NCBI RefSeq assembly: GCF_900230285.1
Contig: NZ_OCNK01000005.1
Coordinates: forward strand, 186,001-250,000
DNA from: Blastococcus haudaquaticus
GTDB lineage: Bacteria; Actinomycetota; Actinomycetes; Mycobacteriales; Geodermatophilaceae
Direction: 5' to 3'
DNA: 64,000 nucleotides
Position numbers and translations under genes: made by a program
Notes under the pieces: model-generated
What the model saw: only the letters and a program-made list of their open reading frames with translations
Databases searched by the model: none
What the model was told of the DNA's origin: nothing
Shown here: positions 27,835 through 37,375 of the stretch, in pieces
How positions within the stretch are numbered: the stretch's first letter is position 1
Layout of the letters: each line of letters opens with the position of its first letter

Positions 27835-29391
27835 ATGTGGAGTCGTCAGGGCACAGCCGGACGAGTGTCGGTGGCCGCGACGGCTGCACCGAAGGACGTC
27901 GAGGCGCTGGAGCGGGTGATCGCCGCGCTGGGCACCGACGTCGGCGACGAGGTGGTCGCCCACGAGCGCATCCTGGGCAGCCTCGTCGGCTCGCTCGACC
28001 TCGCCTACGGCGCCGCCTGGCTGCCCGACGGCGAGGGTGACTTCACCATCCGGGTGACGCAGGGCGACCTCGCCCCGACCATGGCCGACGCCTGGACCGA
28101 CGGCACCGTCATGGTGTCCGGCGCCGGCTACGGCGGCCAGGCGCTCCGCGACCGGGTCCCCGTCCTCATGGACAGCGCATCGGACACCTCCGGCTGCCCC
28201 CGGTGGCGGACCGCCGCCGCCGCCGGCGCCCGGCAGGGCTGCTTCCTCCCCGTCGTCGAGGACGGCCGGGTGACCGCCGTACTGGAGTACTACAGCCGCC
28301 GGGAGCTGCCGTTCTTCGGTGGCCGCGCCGAGAAGTGGGACGCCATCGGCCGACTCGTCGGCCACGCCCGCCGGAGCGCCCTGGCCACCGCCCAGCTGCG
28401 GGAGAACCTCGACGACCGGCTGGCGGTCACCACCGTCGTCGGCAAGGTCGGCGAGGCACGGGACGAGGCGACCGCCCTGCGGACCGCGCTGGAGACGGTG
28501 CGCACGGCCTTCGGCTGGGCGTACGGCTCGTTCTGGGCGCTGGACGAGACGACGAACGTGCTGCGCTTCGACGTCGAGTCGGGCTCCGCGGGTGAGGAGT
28601 TCCGCAAGGTGACGCTCAGCGCCAGCTTCGCCGAGGGCGTCGGCCTCTCCGGCCGCGCGTGGCGTCAGCGGGACCTCGTCTTCGTCCGCGACCTGGCCCA
28701 GGTGACCGACTGCGTGCGAGCACCCGCCGCCCAGCGCGCCGGCGTGCGCTCCGGCGTCTGCTTCCCGATCACCGCCGGTGGCCGGGTCATCGGGACCATG
28801 GACTTCTTCACCACCGCGACCATCGAGCTGTCGGAGTCCCGCGGCTCGGCGCTGCGCAACGTGGCCCAGCTGGTCTCCCAGCGCCTGGACATCCTGCGCC
28901 GCGCGGAGGCCGACGCGGTCAACTCGCGCGCGCTGCTGGAGACGGTCGACCGGCTGCGTCAGGCCGCCGACGACGCGGGACGGGTGGCCGAGAAGGCCGT
29001 CGCCCAGGCGTCGTCGATGACGGCGGAGGTCGAGGCCCTCGGGACCGCCTCGGCCGCCGTCGACGACGTCATCCGCATCATCGGCTCCATCGCCGACCAG
29101 ACCAACCTGCTCGCTCTCAACGCCACCATCGAGGCGGCCCGCGCCGGCGAGCTCGGCCGCGGCTTCGCCGTCGTCGCCAGCGAGGTCAAGGACCTGGCCC
29201 GGGAGACCGCCGGCGCCACCCAGCGGGTCTCCGAGCAGGTGGCGGGCATCCAGTCCAGCAGCCGGTCGGTGTCGGCCGGCATCCACGCGACCAGCGAGGT
29301 CATCGGCGAACTGGACGCCGTCCAGGCGCGGATCGGCGAGGTGCTCGAGCAGCAGGTGGAGATGGCGAAGGCGTTCGACACCGGGCGCTGA
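27835..29391 (+). CDS. Soluble chemoreceptor (MCP) with two GAF-like domains
   Basis: A 518-residue protein with no membrane helix. Residues about 25-190 and 210-365 are two GAF-like sensory modules; [25 protein letters not shown] and [19 protein letters not shown] are their matching final strands. A short MCP signalling region follows, with the conserved hairpin tip [43 protein letters not shown] near residues 415-458. The signalling coiled coil is unusually short for a receptor that must bind CheA/CheW. AGGAG lies 5 bases before the ATG. A sigma-28-like promoter lies upstream. Cytoplasmic redox, light or small-ligand sensing is plausible. Confidence 0.9.
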   Translation: MWSRQGTAGRVSVAATAAPKDVEALERVIAALGTDVGDEVVAHERILGSLVGSLDLAYGAAWLPDGEGDFTIRVTQGDLAPTMADAWTDGTVMVSGAGYGGQALRDRVPVLMDSASDTSGCPRWRTAAAAGARQGCFLPVVEDGRVTAVLEYYSRRELPFFGGRAEKWDAIGRLVGHARRSALATAQLRENLDDRLAVTTVVGKVGEARDEATALRTALETVRTAFGWAYGSFWALDETTNVLRFDVESGSAGEEFRKVTLSASFAEGVGLSGRAWRQRDLVFVRDLAQVTDCVRAPAAQRAGVRSGVCFPITAGGRVIGTMDFFTTATIELSESRGSALRNVAQLVSQRLDILRRAEADAVNSRALLETVDRLRQAADDAGRVAEKAVAQASSMTAEVEALGTASAAVDDVIRIIGSIADQTNLLALNATIEAARAGELGRGFAVVASEVKDLARETAGATQRVSEQVAGIQSSSRSVSAGIHATSEVIGELDAVQARIGEVLEQQVEMAKAFDTGR

Positions 29392-29405
29392 CCCGGCGGG
29401 TCAGC
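29387..29405. terminator. Palindromic terminator containing both convergent stop codons
   Basis: GCTGACCC (29387-29394), loop GGC, then GGGTCAGC (29398-29405) is a perfect 8-base-pair hairpin. The TGA of the chemoreceptor gene and the TGA of the BASS gene each lie inside an arm. It probably ends transcription in both directions. Confidence 0.5.
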
Positions 29406-30285
29406 CCCGGGCGGCGACCTCGTCCACCCGACGGGTCGAGCGCGTGATCGCCCAGCCGAACGCCGCCGCCACCGGGAACATCAGCACGCCGTAGACGGCG
29501 GCGGGCACGGCGAGCTCCACGCTGCCGAGCACGCTGATGGCCACCGCGATGGCGAGGGTGCTGTTGTGGATGCCGATCTCGAAGGCGCTCGCGATCGCCT
29601 GCCGCTGCGTCACGCCCAGCGCGCGGGGCACCAGCAGACCCACCGTCAGGCTGAGCACGCAGAAGAGCACCGCCGGCAGCCCGATGTCGCGCAGGTAGCC
29701 GGTGATGTTCTCCCGCTCGGCGACCATCGTGCCCACGATCACCAGCGCGAGGACCACTGCCGACAGGATCCGCACCGGCTTGTCCATGCGGTCGGCGAAC
29801 TCCGGTGCGCGCCGGCGGATCAGCATCCCGATGGCCACCGGCACGAGGACCACGGCGGACACCTGCGCCGTCTTGCCGAACTGCAGGCCGAGGGAGCCGG
29901 CGTCGGCGGGCTCGAAGTACTCGATCGCCAGGTTGGTGATGACCGGCAGGGTCACGACGGCGATCAGCGAGTTCACCGCGGTCAGGGTGATGTTGAGGGC
30001 GACGTCGCCGCGGAACAGGTGGCTGAACAGGTTGGCCGTCGTGCCACCGGGCGAGGCGGCCAGCAGCAGCATGCCGACGGCCAGGATCGGCGGCAGGTCG
30101 AAGGCGAGGACCAGCCCGAAGCAGATCGCCGGCAGGACCAGCAGCTGCAGCAGCAGCGCGATGACCACCGCCTTCGGCTGCCGCCCCACCCGCCCGAAGT
30201 CGCCCGGGGTCAGGGACAGGCCGAGGCCCAGCATGACGATGGCCAGGGCCGCGGGCAACAGGACGGTGGCGAGCGGGGAATCCAC
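29401..30285 (-). CDS. Bile acid:sodium symporter (BASS) family transporter
   Basis: A 294-residue protein with about nine or ten membrane helices. Motifs include LLAASPGGTTANLFSHLFRGDVALNITLTAVNS (the conserved Na-binding crossover region) and FEIGIHNSTLAIAVAIS. BASS proteins import organic anions such as pyruvate, pantoate or bile acids with sodium; the substrate is not predictable here. The GTG has GGAG 6 bases upstream. It is convergent with the chemoreceptor. Confidence 0.9.
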   Translation of the reverse strand: MDSPLATVLLPAALAIVMLGLGLSLTPGDFGRVGRQPKAVVIALLLQLLVLPAICFGLVLAFDLPPILAVGMLLLAASPGGTTANLFSHLFRGDVALNITLTAVNSLIAVVTLPVITNLAIEYFEPADAGSLGLQFGKTAQVSAVVLVPVAIGMLIRRRAPEFADRMDKPVRILSAVVLALVIVGTMVAERENITGYLRDIGLPAVLFCVLSLTVGLLVPRALGVTQRQAIASAFEIGIHNSTLAIAVAISVLGSVELAVPAAVYGVLMFPVAAAFGWAITRSTRRVDEVAARG

Positions 30286-30408
30286 GGGGCGCTCCGATCA
30301 GGCGACGGACAGCCCGGCGGGCCGTCGAGCAGTACGTCGCGTGCATCCTGCGTCATCCAGGTCACATTGCCGATCACCGGACACGCCCGGGTGAATCGTC
30401 GTCGCCGG

Positions 30409-30726
30409 TCAGTCGCCGGTGGCGCGCGCTTCCCGGAGGAGCTGGGCAGCCGGACGTGGCCGGCTCGGGGCGCTGGGCGCCGAGAATCCGGAACGCTTGT
30501 GCGAGCCGTCGCAGAACGGCTTGATACCGGACTTCCCGCACCGGCACAGGGCGATGGTGTCCCGGCCGGGATCGATCTCGTTGCCGTCCTGGTCGAGGAG
30601 CCGGAAGTCCCCGCGCACGATCAGCGGACCGTCCCGGTACGGCGTGATCGTCGCGCCCGAACCCGCGTCAGGTCCGGGTTCGACGTCATCGGGCAGCTCG
30701 GGCTCGGCGGACAGGAAGGGCGACAC
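30409..30726 (-). CDS. CDGSH iron-sulfur domain protein
   Basis: A small protein (105 residues from the GTG at 30726) with one CDGSH motif, CRCGKSGIKPFCDGSH, which holds a redox-active 2Fe-2S cluster with three Cys and one His. An N-terminal beta-rich segment (GPLIVRGDFRLLDQDGNEID) matches bacterial homologues. Role unknown; electron transfer or cluster transfer is typical. The frame is open to a GTG at 30786, but the extra residues are Arg/Pro-rich and less likely. It lies just downstream of glnE on the same strand (80 bases). Confidence 0.8.
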   Translation of the reverse strand: MSPFLSAEPELPDDVEPGPDAGSGATITPYRDGPLIVRGDFRLLDQDGNEIDPGRDTIALCRCGKSGIKPFCDGSHKRSGFSAPSAPSRPRPAAQLLREARATGD

Positions 30727-30805
30727 GGTCCTGCACTGCCCCGGACCTCCGACCGGCACACGCCGGGCGGGGATCCCGGCCCGCACGGGTGACCGGTGGC
30801 GGTCT

Positions 30806-33800
30806 TCAGCCGTCGGTGGCCCGGCCGTAGAAGACGTGCTCGACGACGGAGCGGGCCTGCCGGGTCGTCCGGCGGTAGTCGTCGATGAACTGTCCCGGAT
30901 CGGTGTCCGGGCCGTAGCCGCAGGCCCGGGCGACGCCGGCCAGCTCCAGCCCGGGGCGCGGCAGCTGGTCGCTGGGACGCCCCCGCACCAGGAAGATCGC
31001 GTTGCGGGCCCGCGTGGCCAGCTCCCACGCCGCGCGGAGCACCTGGGCCTGCTCCGGGGTGAGGTGCCCGGCGTCGCCCAGCGCGCCGAGCGCCTCGACG
31101 GTCGGCTGCACCCGCAGCTCGCTCTCCCCGGCCGCGTGCTGCAGCTGGAGCAGCTGCACCGTCCACTCGACGTCGGCCAGACCGCCCCGCCCGAGCTTGG
31201 TGTGGGTGGCGGGGTCGGCCCCCCGGGGCAGCCGTTCGCGTTCCACGCGGGCCTTGATCCGCCGGATCTCGGCCACCTGCTCGTCGCTGAGGCCGTCCAC
31301 GGGGTAGCGGATCGGGTCGATCATCGCGACAAAGTCCTCGCCGAGCTGCCGGTCGCCGGCCACCGGGACGGCACGCACCAGTGCCTGGATCTCCCAGACC
31401 GACACCCAGCGCTCGTAGTACTCGCGGAACGCCGACAAGCTCCGGACCAGCGCCCCCTGGCGGCCCTCCGGGCGGAGATCGGCGTCGATCTCGAAGGCCG
31501 GGTCCGGCGCCGGCTCGCTCAGCAGACGCCGCAGCGTGTGGGCGACGGCGTTCGCGGTCGCCGTCGCCCTCGCCTCGTCGGCGCCCTCCCGCGGCCGGTG
31601 GACGAAGAGCACGTCGGCGTCCGAGCCGAAGCCCATCTCTCCCCCGCCCAGCCGGCCCATGCCGATGACGGCGAGGTCCGTGGGCATGTCCGCGACGTCC
31701 AGCCCCACCTCCAGCGCGTGCGCCCGCGTCGCGACGTCCAGTCCGACCTGCAGGGTGGCGGCCGCGATGTCGGTGAGCGCCTGACCCAGCCGGACGACGT
31801 CCAGCCTCCCGAGGAGGTCCGCCGCGGCGACCCGCAGCAGCTCCTGCCGGCGGAGCCCGCGCAGCACCCGGATGCCCGCCTGCGGATCCGGCGCCCGGCC
31901 GGCCGCCTGGCGCCAGGCGCCGGCCAGCGTCGCGACCCCGCGCGGCTCCAGCTGCTCGTCGTCGGCCAGGAGCCGGAGCGCCTCCGGGGTGCGGGTCAGC
32001 AGGGACGCCACGTACTGGCTGGAGCCCAGCAGCTGGGCGAGGCGTTCGGCGACCTGGCCCTCGTCACGCAGCAGCCGCAGGAACCACTGGTTGCCCCCGA
32101 GGGCCTCGCTGACCTGGCGGTAGGCCAGCAGGCCGGCGTCGGGGTTCGGGCACGCGGCGAAGGTCTGGAGCAGGACCGGCAGCAGGTACTTCTGCATCGA
32201 CGCCGAGCGGGACACCCCGCCGGTGAGCGCGGCCAGGTGCCGGAGCGCGCCGTCGGGGTCGGCGAAGCCGAGCGCGCGGAGCCAGTCCCCCGCCGCCTTC
32301 GACCCGAGGGCCAGGTGCTCGCCGGGGACCCGGGCGACCGCCGACAGCAGCGGGCGGTAGAAGAGCTTCTCGTGCAGCCGCCGCACCTCGCGGGTGTGCA
32401 GGGACAGCTCGGCGTCGAGGACGTCGGTGGCCTCGCCACGGTGGTCGGGCTTGTAGCCCAGCGAGCGGGCGAGCCACCGCAGCTGCTGCTCGTCGGTGGG
32501 CAGCAGGTGGGTGCGGCGCAGCCGCAGCAGCTGCAGGCGGTGCTCGACCGTGCGCAGGAAGCGGTAGGAGGCGATCAGCGTGGCGGCGTCCTCCCGGCCC
32601 ACGTAGCCACCGGCCGAGAGTGCCTGCAGCGCCGGCAGGGTGCCGCCGACCCGCAGCGTCGGATCGGCGCGTCCGTGCACCATCTGCAGGAGCTGGACGG
32701 CGAACTCGACGTCCCGGAGGCCGCCGCGGCCGAGCTTGAGCTCCCGCTCGGCCTGCGCGGGCGGGATGTTGGCCTCCACCCGCCGCCGCATGGCCTGCAC
32801 CTCGCCGACGAAGCCGGGCCGGTCGCCTGCCTTCCACACCAGCGGCCAGAGCGCGTCGACGTAGGCCAGCCCGAGGTCGGGGTCCCCGGCGACCGGCCGC
32901 ATCTTCAGCAGCGCCTGGAACTCCCACGTGCTCGCCCACTGCTGGTAGTAGGCCTCGTGCCCGGCGACGGTGCGGACCAGGGCGCCCGCCTTCCCTTCCG
33001 GCCGCAGCGCTGCATCGACCTCCCAGGCCGCCTCGTGGCAGATGCGCATCAGCGCCGCGGCGACCCGGGTCGCGCTGGACAGGGCCGCGCTCTCGGAATC
33101 GCTGGGGTCGACCGGCTCGGCCACGAAGACGACGTCCACGTCGCTGACGTAGTTGAGCTCCCGGCCACCGGTCTTGCCCAGGGCGATGACCGAGAGGCGG
33201 CAGGGCGCGGCCGATGCCGGCTGCTCGGCGACGGCGAGGGCGAGGCCGGCGGTCAGGACGGCCCCGGCGATGTCGGCCAGCTCCGCGGCGACGTCCTCGG
33301 TCGGGACGCCGTCGCCCAGGTCGCGCCCGGCGAGGGACAGGATCGCGCGGCGGTAGGCCAGCCGGAGCTCGCGGATGCGCTCGGGCGAGGCGTCGGGCGC
33401 GCCCTTGCCCAGTCGCACACCCCACGGCGGGTCGTCCGGGTCGGCGCCCACGGCGGTCAGCATCTGCCGGCGCAGGTCGTCCGGGGACGGCCGGTCGTGG
33501 CCGCGCGGCATGCCGTCGCCGTCCTCGTCGAGGACGGCCCAGTCGGCCGGGTGGGCGGCCAGGTGGTCGGCCAGCCCCGAGCTGGCGCCGAGCACGGCGA
33601 GCAGGCGGCCACGGAGCAGGCCGGAGCCGCGCAACCCGGCGAGCAGCGACGCTGCCGCGCCGCCGTGCGGGTCGGAGCTGTCGAGGGCCTCGACCAGCCG
33701 GTGCAGCGAGCGCAGGGCGAGGTCGGGGTCACCGGCGCGGGCCAGCGCGGCGACGACGGGGCCGGCCTCGGGATCGGCGGGCTCGTTGCGCTCCATGTCC

Positions 33801-33916
33801 CACAGGCCGAGCGCCGGGTCGGACAGGAGCAGCGCCGCGCGGGCGCCGTCCTCGAACCCGAAGCGGATCAGCCGCACGACCGCCCGGCGCGGGACCTCCG
33901 CCTCGGCAGCGGTCAT
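30806..33916 (-). CDS. glnE: GlnE bifunctional GS adenylyltransferase/deadenylase
   Basis: Adds and removes AMP on the conserved tyrosine of GlnA, tuning nitrogen assimilation. The 1036-residue protein has the two expected nucleotidyltransferase halves: GGRELNYVSDVDVVFV near residues 250-265 (deadenylase side) and GGGEMGFGSDADVLFV near 755 (adenylylase side). DAALRPEGKAGALVRT and DADLRPEGRQGALVRS are the paired downstream motifs. Its ATG overlaps the stop of the GATase upstream (ATGA), so the two are translationally coupled. glnA2 lies 3.5 kb upstream on the same strand, the order known from M. tuberculosis with extra genes inserted. Confidence 0.97.
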   Translation of the reverse strand: MTAAEAEVPRRAVVRLIRFGFEDGARAALLLSDPALGLWDMERNEPADPEAGPVVAALARAGDPDLALRSLHRLVEALDSSDPHGGAAASLLAGLRGSGLLRGRLLAVLGASSGLADHLAAHPADWAVLDEDGDGMPRGHDRPSPDDLRRQMLTAVGADPDDPPWGVRLGKGAPDASPERIRELRLAYRRAILSLAGRDLGDGVPTEDVAAELADIAGAVLTAGLALAVAEQPASAAPCRLSVIALGKTGGRELNYVSDVDVVFVAEPVDPSDSESAALSSATRVAAALMRICHEAAWEVDAALRPEGKAGALVRTVAGHEAYYQQWASTWEFQALLKMRPVAGDPDLGLAYVDALWPLVWKAGDRPGFVGEVQAMRRRVEANIPPAQAERELKLGRGGLRDVEFAVQLLQMVHGRADPTLRVGGTLPALQALSAGGYVGREDAATLIASYRFLRTVEHRLQLLRLRRTHLLPTDEQQLRWLARSLGYKPDHRGEATDVLDAELSLHTREVRRLHEKLFYRPLLSAVARVPGEHLALGSKAAGDWLRALGFADPDGALRHLAALTGGVSRSASMQKYLLPVLLQTFAACPNPDAGLLAYRQVSEALGGNQWFLRLLRDEGQVAERLAQLLGSSQYVASLLTRTPEALRLLADDEQLEPRGVATLAGAWRQAAGRAPDPQAGIRVLRGLRRQELLRVAAADLLGRLDVVRLGQALTDIAAATLQVGLDVATRAHALEVGLDVADMPTDLAVIGMGRLGGGEMGFGSDADVLFVHRPREGADEARATATANAVAHTLRRLLSEPAPDPAFEIDADLRPEGRQGALVRSLSAFREYYERWVSVWEIQALVRAVPVAGDRQLGEDFVAMIDPIRYPVDGLSDEQVAEIRRIKARVERERLPRGADPATHTKLGRGGLADVEWTVQLLQLQHAAGESELRVQPTVEALGALGDAGHLTPEQAQVLRAAWELATRARNAIFLVRGRPSDQLPRPGLELAGVARACGYGPDTDPGQFIDDYRRTTRQARSVVEHVFYGRATDG

Positions 33917-34653
33917 GCCGGCTGCTGGGCGCGCGTGCGGACCAGCTCGACGAACCGGCCGGCGAACGGGCGCCAGGCCTCCTCCACGTGCGGATGGGCC
34001 TCGTCGGAGAGGCGGCAGATCGTCTCGCGGTCGTACGGACTGGCGGCGACGCCCACCACGTCACGCTCGGCCCACTCGTGAATGATCTCCGGCGCCGTCT
34101 CGATGTGGAACTGGAGCCCGTAGACGTGCCGGCCGACCCGGAAGGCCTGGTGGGCGTACATCGGGCTGCTGGCCAGCAGCGTGGCGCCCGTGGGCAGCTC
34201 GGAGATCTCGTCGTGGTGGAACTGGAGCACGTCGGGGGTCAGCGGCAGCGGGGAGAACAACGGGTCGCCGTCCGCCGCGTCGCGCTTGGCGACGAGCGAG
34301 GCGCCCACCTCCGGGCCGTCGATGCCCTCGCGCACGCGCCCGCCACCGACCTGGGCCAGCAGCTGGGCGCCGAGGCAGATCGCCAGCGTGGGGAGGTCCG
34401 CATCCAGTGCCTGCCGGAGCAACCCGCGCACACCGACGAGCTCGGGGCTGGTTCCCTCGTCGTCCAGGGCGGACTGCGGACCGCCGAGGACGACCATCCC
34501 GTCGAACCCGTCGAACCCGTCGAGGCCGTCCGGCAGCTGGTCGCCGGAGCCGAGGCGCCGCTCGTCCAGCTCGGCACCGGCGTCCCGCAGCCACTCGCCG
34601 AGTCGCGCCGGCGGATCGGTCTCGTGCACGACGACGACGAGCAGACGGGCCAC
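33913..34653 (-). CDS. Type 1 glutamine amidotransferase-like protein coupled to glnE
   Basis: A 246-residue GATase1 domain with nucleophile in LAICLGAQLLAQ and His-x-Glu in YGLQFHIETAPE. It resembles stand-alone GMP-synthase-glutaminase-like or gamma-glutamyl-peptide-processing proteins. The last 4 bases overlap the glnE start, implying stoichiometric synthesis with a nitrogen-control enzyme. A 9-base tandem repeat gives DGFDGFDG near residue 48. The GTG at 34653 has TAACCT exactly 7 bases upstream, suggesting a leaderless operon mRNA. Confidence 0.85.
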   Translation of the reverse strand: MARLLVVVVHETDPPARLGEWLRDAGAELDERRLGSGDQLPDGLDGFDGFDGMVVLGGPQSALDDEGTSPELVGVRGLLRQALDADLPTLAICLGAQLLAQVGGGRVREGIDGPEVGASLVAKRDAADGDPLFSPLPLTPDVLQFHHDEISELPTGATLLASSPMYAHQAFRVGRHVYGLQFHIETAPEIIHEWAERDVVGVAASPYDRETICRLSDEAHPHVEEAWRPFAGRFVELVRTRAQQPA

Positions 34654-34660
34654 GCGGACG

Positions 34661-34666
34661 AGGTTA
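34661..34666 (-). promoter_or_regulatory. Putative -10 hexamer of the GATase-glnE operon
   Basis: Minus-strand TAACCT, 7 bases, then GTG at 34653. It fits the recurring leaderless geometry and would be the promoter for glnE. Confidence 0.5.
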
Positions 34667-34702
34667 GTTGACGGAGGATCGGAGCCCCCGCGCCTCGCAG
34701 GC

Positions 34703-36760
34703 TCACCAACCGGTCAGGGCGAGGAGGTCGGGCTCCAGCACCGGACCGACCGTGCGCATGTACATGTTCGTGACGTGCGAGTCGTCGCGGTACACCCGCA
34801 CGTTGCCGACGACGGACGGGCACTCGGTGCTCGTGCAGAAGTACGGCCGGGTGTCCAGCAGCTGCACGCCCGCCGGCAGGTCCGCCTCGAGCAGGGCGTC
34901 GTCGTAGATGTCGGCGGGCGACACCGTGCACTCCGGTGCCAGGTCCCCGAGCTCGGCCATGCAGTCCGGGACGTCCCGCTCGTGACGTGGGTTGTCCCGG
35001 AGACCGATGACCGGGATGTCGAGGTCGGAGAGCTGCTGCCACGCCTCGACGAACCCCTTCGGCAGCACCTCCCGCTCCCCCTCGGCGATGCGCGTGCCGA
35101 GCGCGAGGACGACGCCCGGGTTGACCGAGGCGATCCGCTCGACGATCCGCGACCGCCACTGCTCGCACTGCTCCAGCAGGGACCGGTCGGCCCGGAACTC
35201 TGACTCCGTCGACAGGTTGCACCCCGGGTTGATGAGGGCCACGAGCTGCCAGCCGCGGGAGTCGACCAGCTGCGCCACCGGGTGCAGCCAGTGCGCGACG
35301 TGCGAGTCGCCCACGAGCACGATGCGGCGCTCGGCATCGGCGGGCCCGCGCACGCAGCTGAAGGGCTCCAGCGGGGTCCCGCCGTCCTCGTCACCCTCCA
35401 GGACGCAGCGGCTGTCGGAGAGGCGGGCCCAGTCGTCGCGGATGACCGACAGGGGCGGGATGGCCTCGACGTCGCCCGCCTCCGCCATCAGCGCGGGTCG
35501 GAGCAGCGCCCGCGCGCCGGGGTAGTCCGGGTCGTCGGCAGCGGGCACGAAGCCGGCCAGCTCCCGGTCCAGCTGGGCAGTGGTGGTGGCCCCGGCGACG
35601 ACGAGGGGCGCGGCGCAGGCGATGACCAGGGCCACGGCCCAGGCCGGACGACGGGAGCGCAGCAGGTCCAGCGCCGGCCGCTCGGCCAGCCGGTAGGTGA
35701 CCGCCGCGAGCACGACGGCGGCCGCGATGACCGCCGTCCCGTCGACCAGGCTCGGCCGGCCCCCTCCGGTGCGGACCAGGTAGAGCACCAGGATCGGCCA
35801 GTGCCACAGGTAGATGCCGTACGACCGCCGGCCGACCCACTGCAGGGGCCGCAGCGACAGCAGTCGGTGCGCACCGTTCCGGCCGCCGGCATCCGCGGCG
35901 AACAGGATGAGGAGCGCGCAGAGGACCGGCCAGGCGGCCTGCCAGCCCGGGAACGTCCGTGCGCCGTCGAGCACCGCCCCGCACACGACGAGGCCCACGA
36001 CCCCCACCCAGCCCAGCACCGCCGCGAGCGTCCTGCCGGGACGCCGGTCCACCAGCAGCAGGCCGGCGAGCGCGCCCGCTCCGAGCTCCCACAGGCGGGG
36101 CAGCGACGCGAAGTAGGCGGCCTGCTGGTCGGCGCGCACGGCGACGAGGGCCCAGACGAAGGACGCGGCGGTGCCGGCCGCCACCAGCGCGATCGCCACG
36201 CGGCGGCCGTGCCGGAGCCGGCCGGTGGCCCGGAGCAGCAGCCCCACCGCGGCCACGACGAACGGGGCGGCCAGCAGCACCTGCACCTGGATCGACAGCG
36301 ACCAGAACTGCTGCATGGGGCTCGTGGCCGCGTTCAGGGCGGCGTAGCTGACCGACTCGTCCACGAGCCGCAGGTTCTCGGTGAAGGTGACCGACGAGAC
36401 GAGGTGGTCGACGACCTCGCGCCACCGGGTCCGGGGAGCCACCCACATCGCCGCGAGCACGGTGGCGGCCAGGACGACGAACGCCGCGGGCGCCAGGCGG
36501 GACAGCGAGCGGGCGATCGGTCGCACCGGGTTGAAGCCGTCGGTCCGGGCGAACCTCTCCCCCAGGGTGACCACGAGGAAGAAGCCCGTGAGCGTGAGGA
36601 AGACGTCCACGCCGCCGGAGACCCGGCCGCTGAAGACGTGGTAGACGACGACGAGCGCGACGGCCAGGGCACGCAGACCCTCGATCTCCGGCCGGCGTGC
36701 CCGTGACCCGGGCGGCGACGCCTGCGGCTGGGCAGCGACCGGCTCGGCCACGACCGTCAT
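34703..36760 (-). CDS. Membrane acyltransferase-3 with C-terminal SGNH domain
   Basis: A 685-residue OafA/OatA-like protein. About ten membrane helices carry the acyltransferase-3 motifs RRPEIEGLRALAVALVVVYH (catalytic His), QQFWSLSIQVQ and RRSYGIYLWHWPILVLY. The extracellular SGNH domain has VLVGDSHVAHWLHP (block I, Ser) and YRDDSHVTNMYM (block V, Asp-His). Such proteins O-acylate envelope polysaccharides or peptidoglycan. The ATG at 36760 is chosen because GGGAG lies 6 bases upstream. The 258 bases upstream contain two copies of a CGTCCACCCCCGC-like repeat but no other clear signal. Confidence 0.92.
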   Translation of the reverse strand: MTVVAEPVAAQPQASPPGSRARRPEIEGLRALAVALVVVYHVFSGRVSGGVDVFLTLTGFFLVVTLGERFARTDGFNPVRPIARSLSRLAPAAFVVLAATVLAAMWVAPRTRWREVVDHLVSSVTFTENLRLVDESVSYAALNAATSPMQQFWSLSIQVQVLLAAPFVVAAVGLLLRATGRLRHGRRVAIALVAAGTAASFVWALVAVRADQQAAYFASLPRLWELGAGALAGLLLVDRRPGRTLAAVLGWVGVVGLVVCGAVLDGARTFPGWQAAWPVLCALLILFAADAGGRNGAHRLLSLRPLQWVGRRSYGIYLWHWPILVLYLVRTGGGRPSLVDGTAVIAAAVVLAAVTYRLAERPALDLLRSRRPAWAVALVIACAAPLVVAGATTTAQLDRELAGFVPAADDPDYPGARALLRPALMAEAGDVEAIPPLSVIRDDWARLSDSRCVLEGDEDGGTPLEPFSCVRGPADAERRIVLVGDSHVAHWLHPVAQLVDSRGWQLVALINPGCNLSTESEFRADRSLLEQCEQWRSRIVERIASVNPGVVLALGTRIAEGEREVLPKGFVEAWQQLSDLDIPVIGLRDNPRHERDVPDCMAELGDLAPECTVSPADIYDDALLEADLPAGVQLLDTRPYFCTSTECPSVVGNVRVYRDDSHVTNMYMRTVGPVLEPDLLALTGW

Positions 36761-37018
36761 CGGGTGCTCCCGCACCCCGGCCGGCACCGCAGCACGTCGT
36801 CCACCCCCGCCTCGTCCACCCCCGCGCCGATCACCGGCGACGAAGACTACTGAGCGTCGGTGCCTGGTGAACGCGCCGCGCCGGGCACGTCACCCACCCG
36901 GATGGCCGCTGCTCCCTCGCCAGGGGCGGGACAGGACCCCGACACGAGCGGACGACTGTGCCCGAACCGTGGTCTAACTCGATGCATCACGCCGGTTGGC
37001 GCACAGTCGCAGTAGCGG

Positions 37019-37375
37019 TCAGTCGTCGACGTCCTCGACGAGGAAGTGGGCCACCGCCCGGCCCCCGTCGGTGACGACGACCTCGTCACCCGGACGGATC
37101 TCCTGGTGGGCGCCCAGGCCAGGCACCAACCACCGTCCCGTCGCGGGAGACGACGTCACGTCGGAGTCGAAGCCACGCACGAGGAAGGTGTCTGTCCGGG
37201 CGTCCTCGGCATGCCGGCGCACGAAGGCAGGCGCCGCGAAGGACTCCCGGTCCGGCCCCGGGCGCGGTGGCCCCGTCGTCCGCCCGCCTTCGTCACTCGG
37301 CAGCCACCGCACAGTGCCCCGGTACGGCCAGGTGTACGGCTCCTCGGCGGGATCCCGGCGCCGCCCGAGCCTCAC
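37019..37375 (-). CDS. Hypothetical protein coupled to glnA2
   Basis: A 118-residue protein not recognised as a named family. The GTG at 37375 overlaps the glnA2 stop in a GTGA. The N-terminal half is basic with YTWPYRGTVRWLPSDEGG; the C-terminal half is a probable small beta-rich domain (GRWLVPGLGAHQEIRPGDEVVVTDGGRAVAHFLVEDVDD). No membrane segment. Translational coupling to a glutamine synthetase is the only clue to its role. Confidence 0.65.
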   Translation of the reverse strand: MRLGRRRDPAEEPYTWPYRGTVRWLPSDEGGRTTGPPRPGPDRESFAAPAFVRRHAEDARTDTFLVRGFDSDVTSSPATGRWLVPGLGAHQEIRPGDEVVVTDGGRAVAHFLVEDVDD

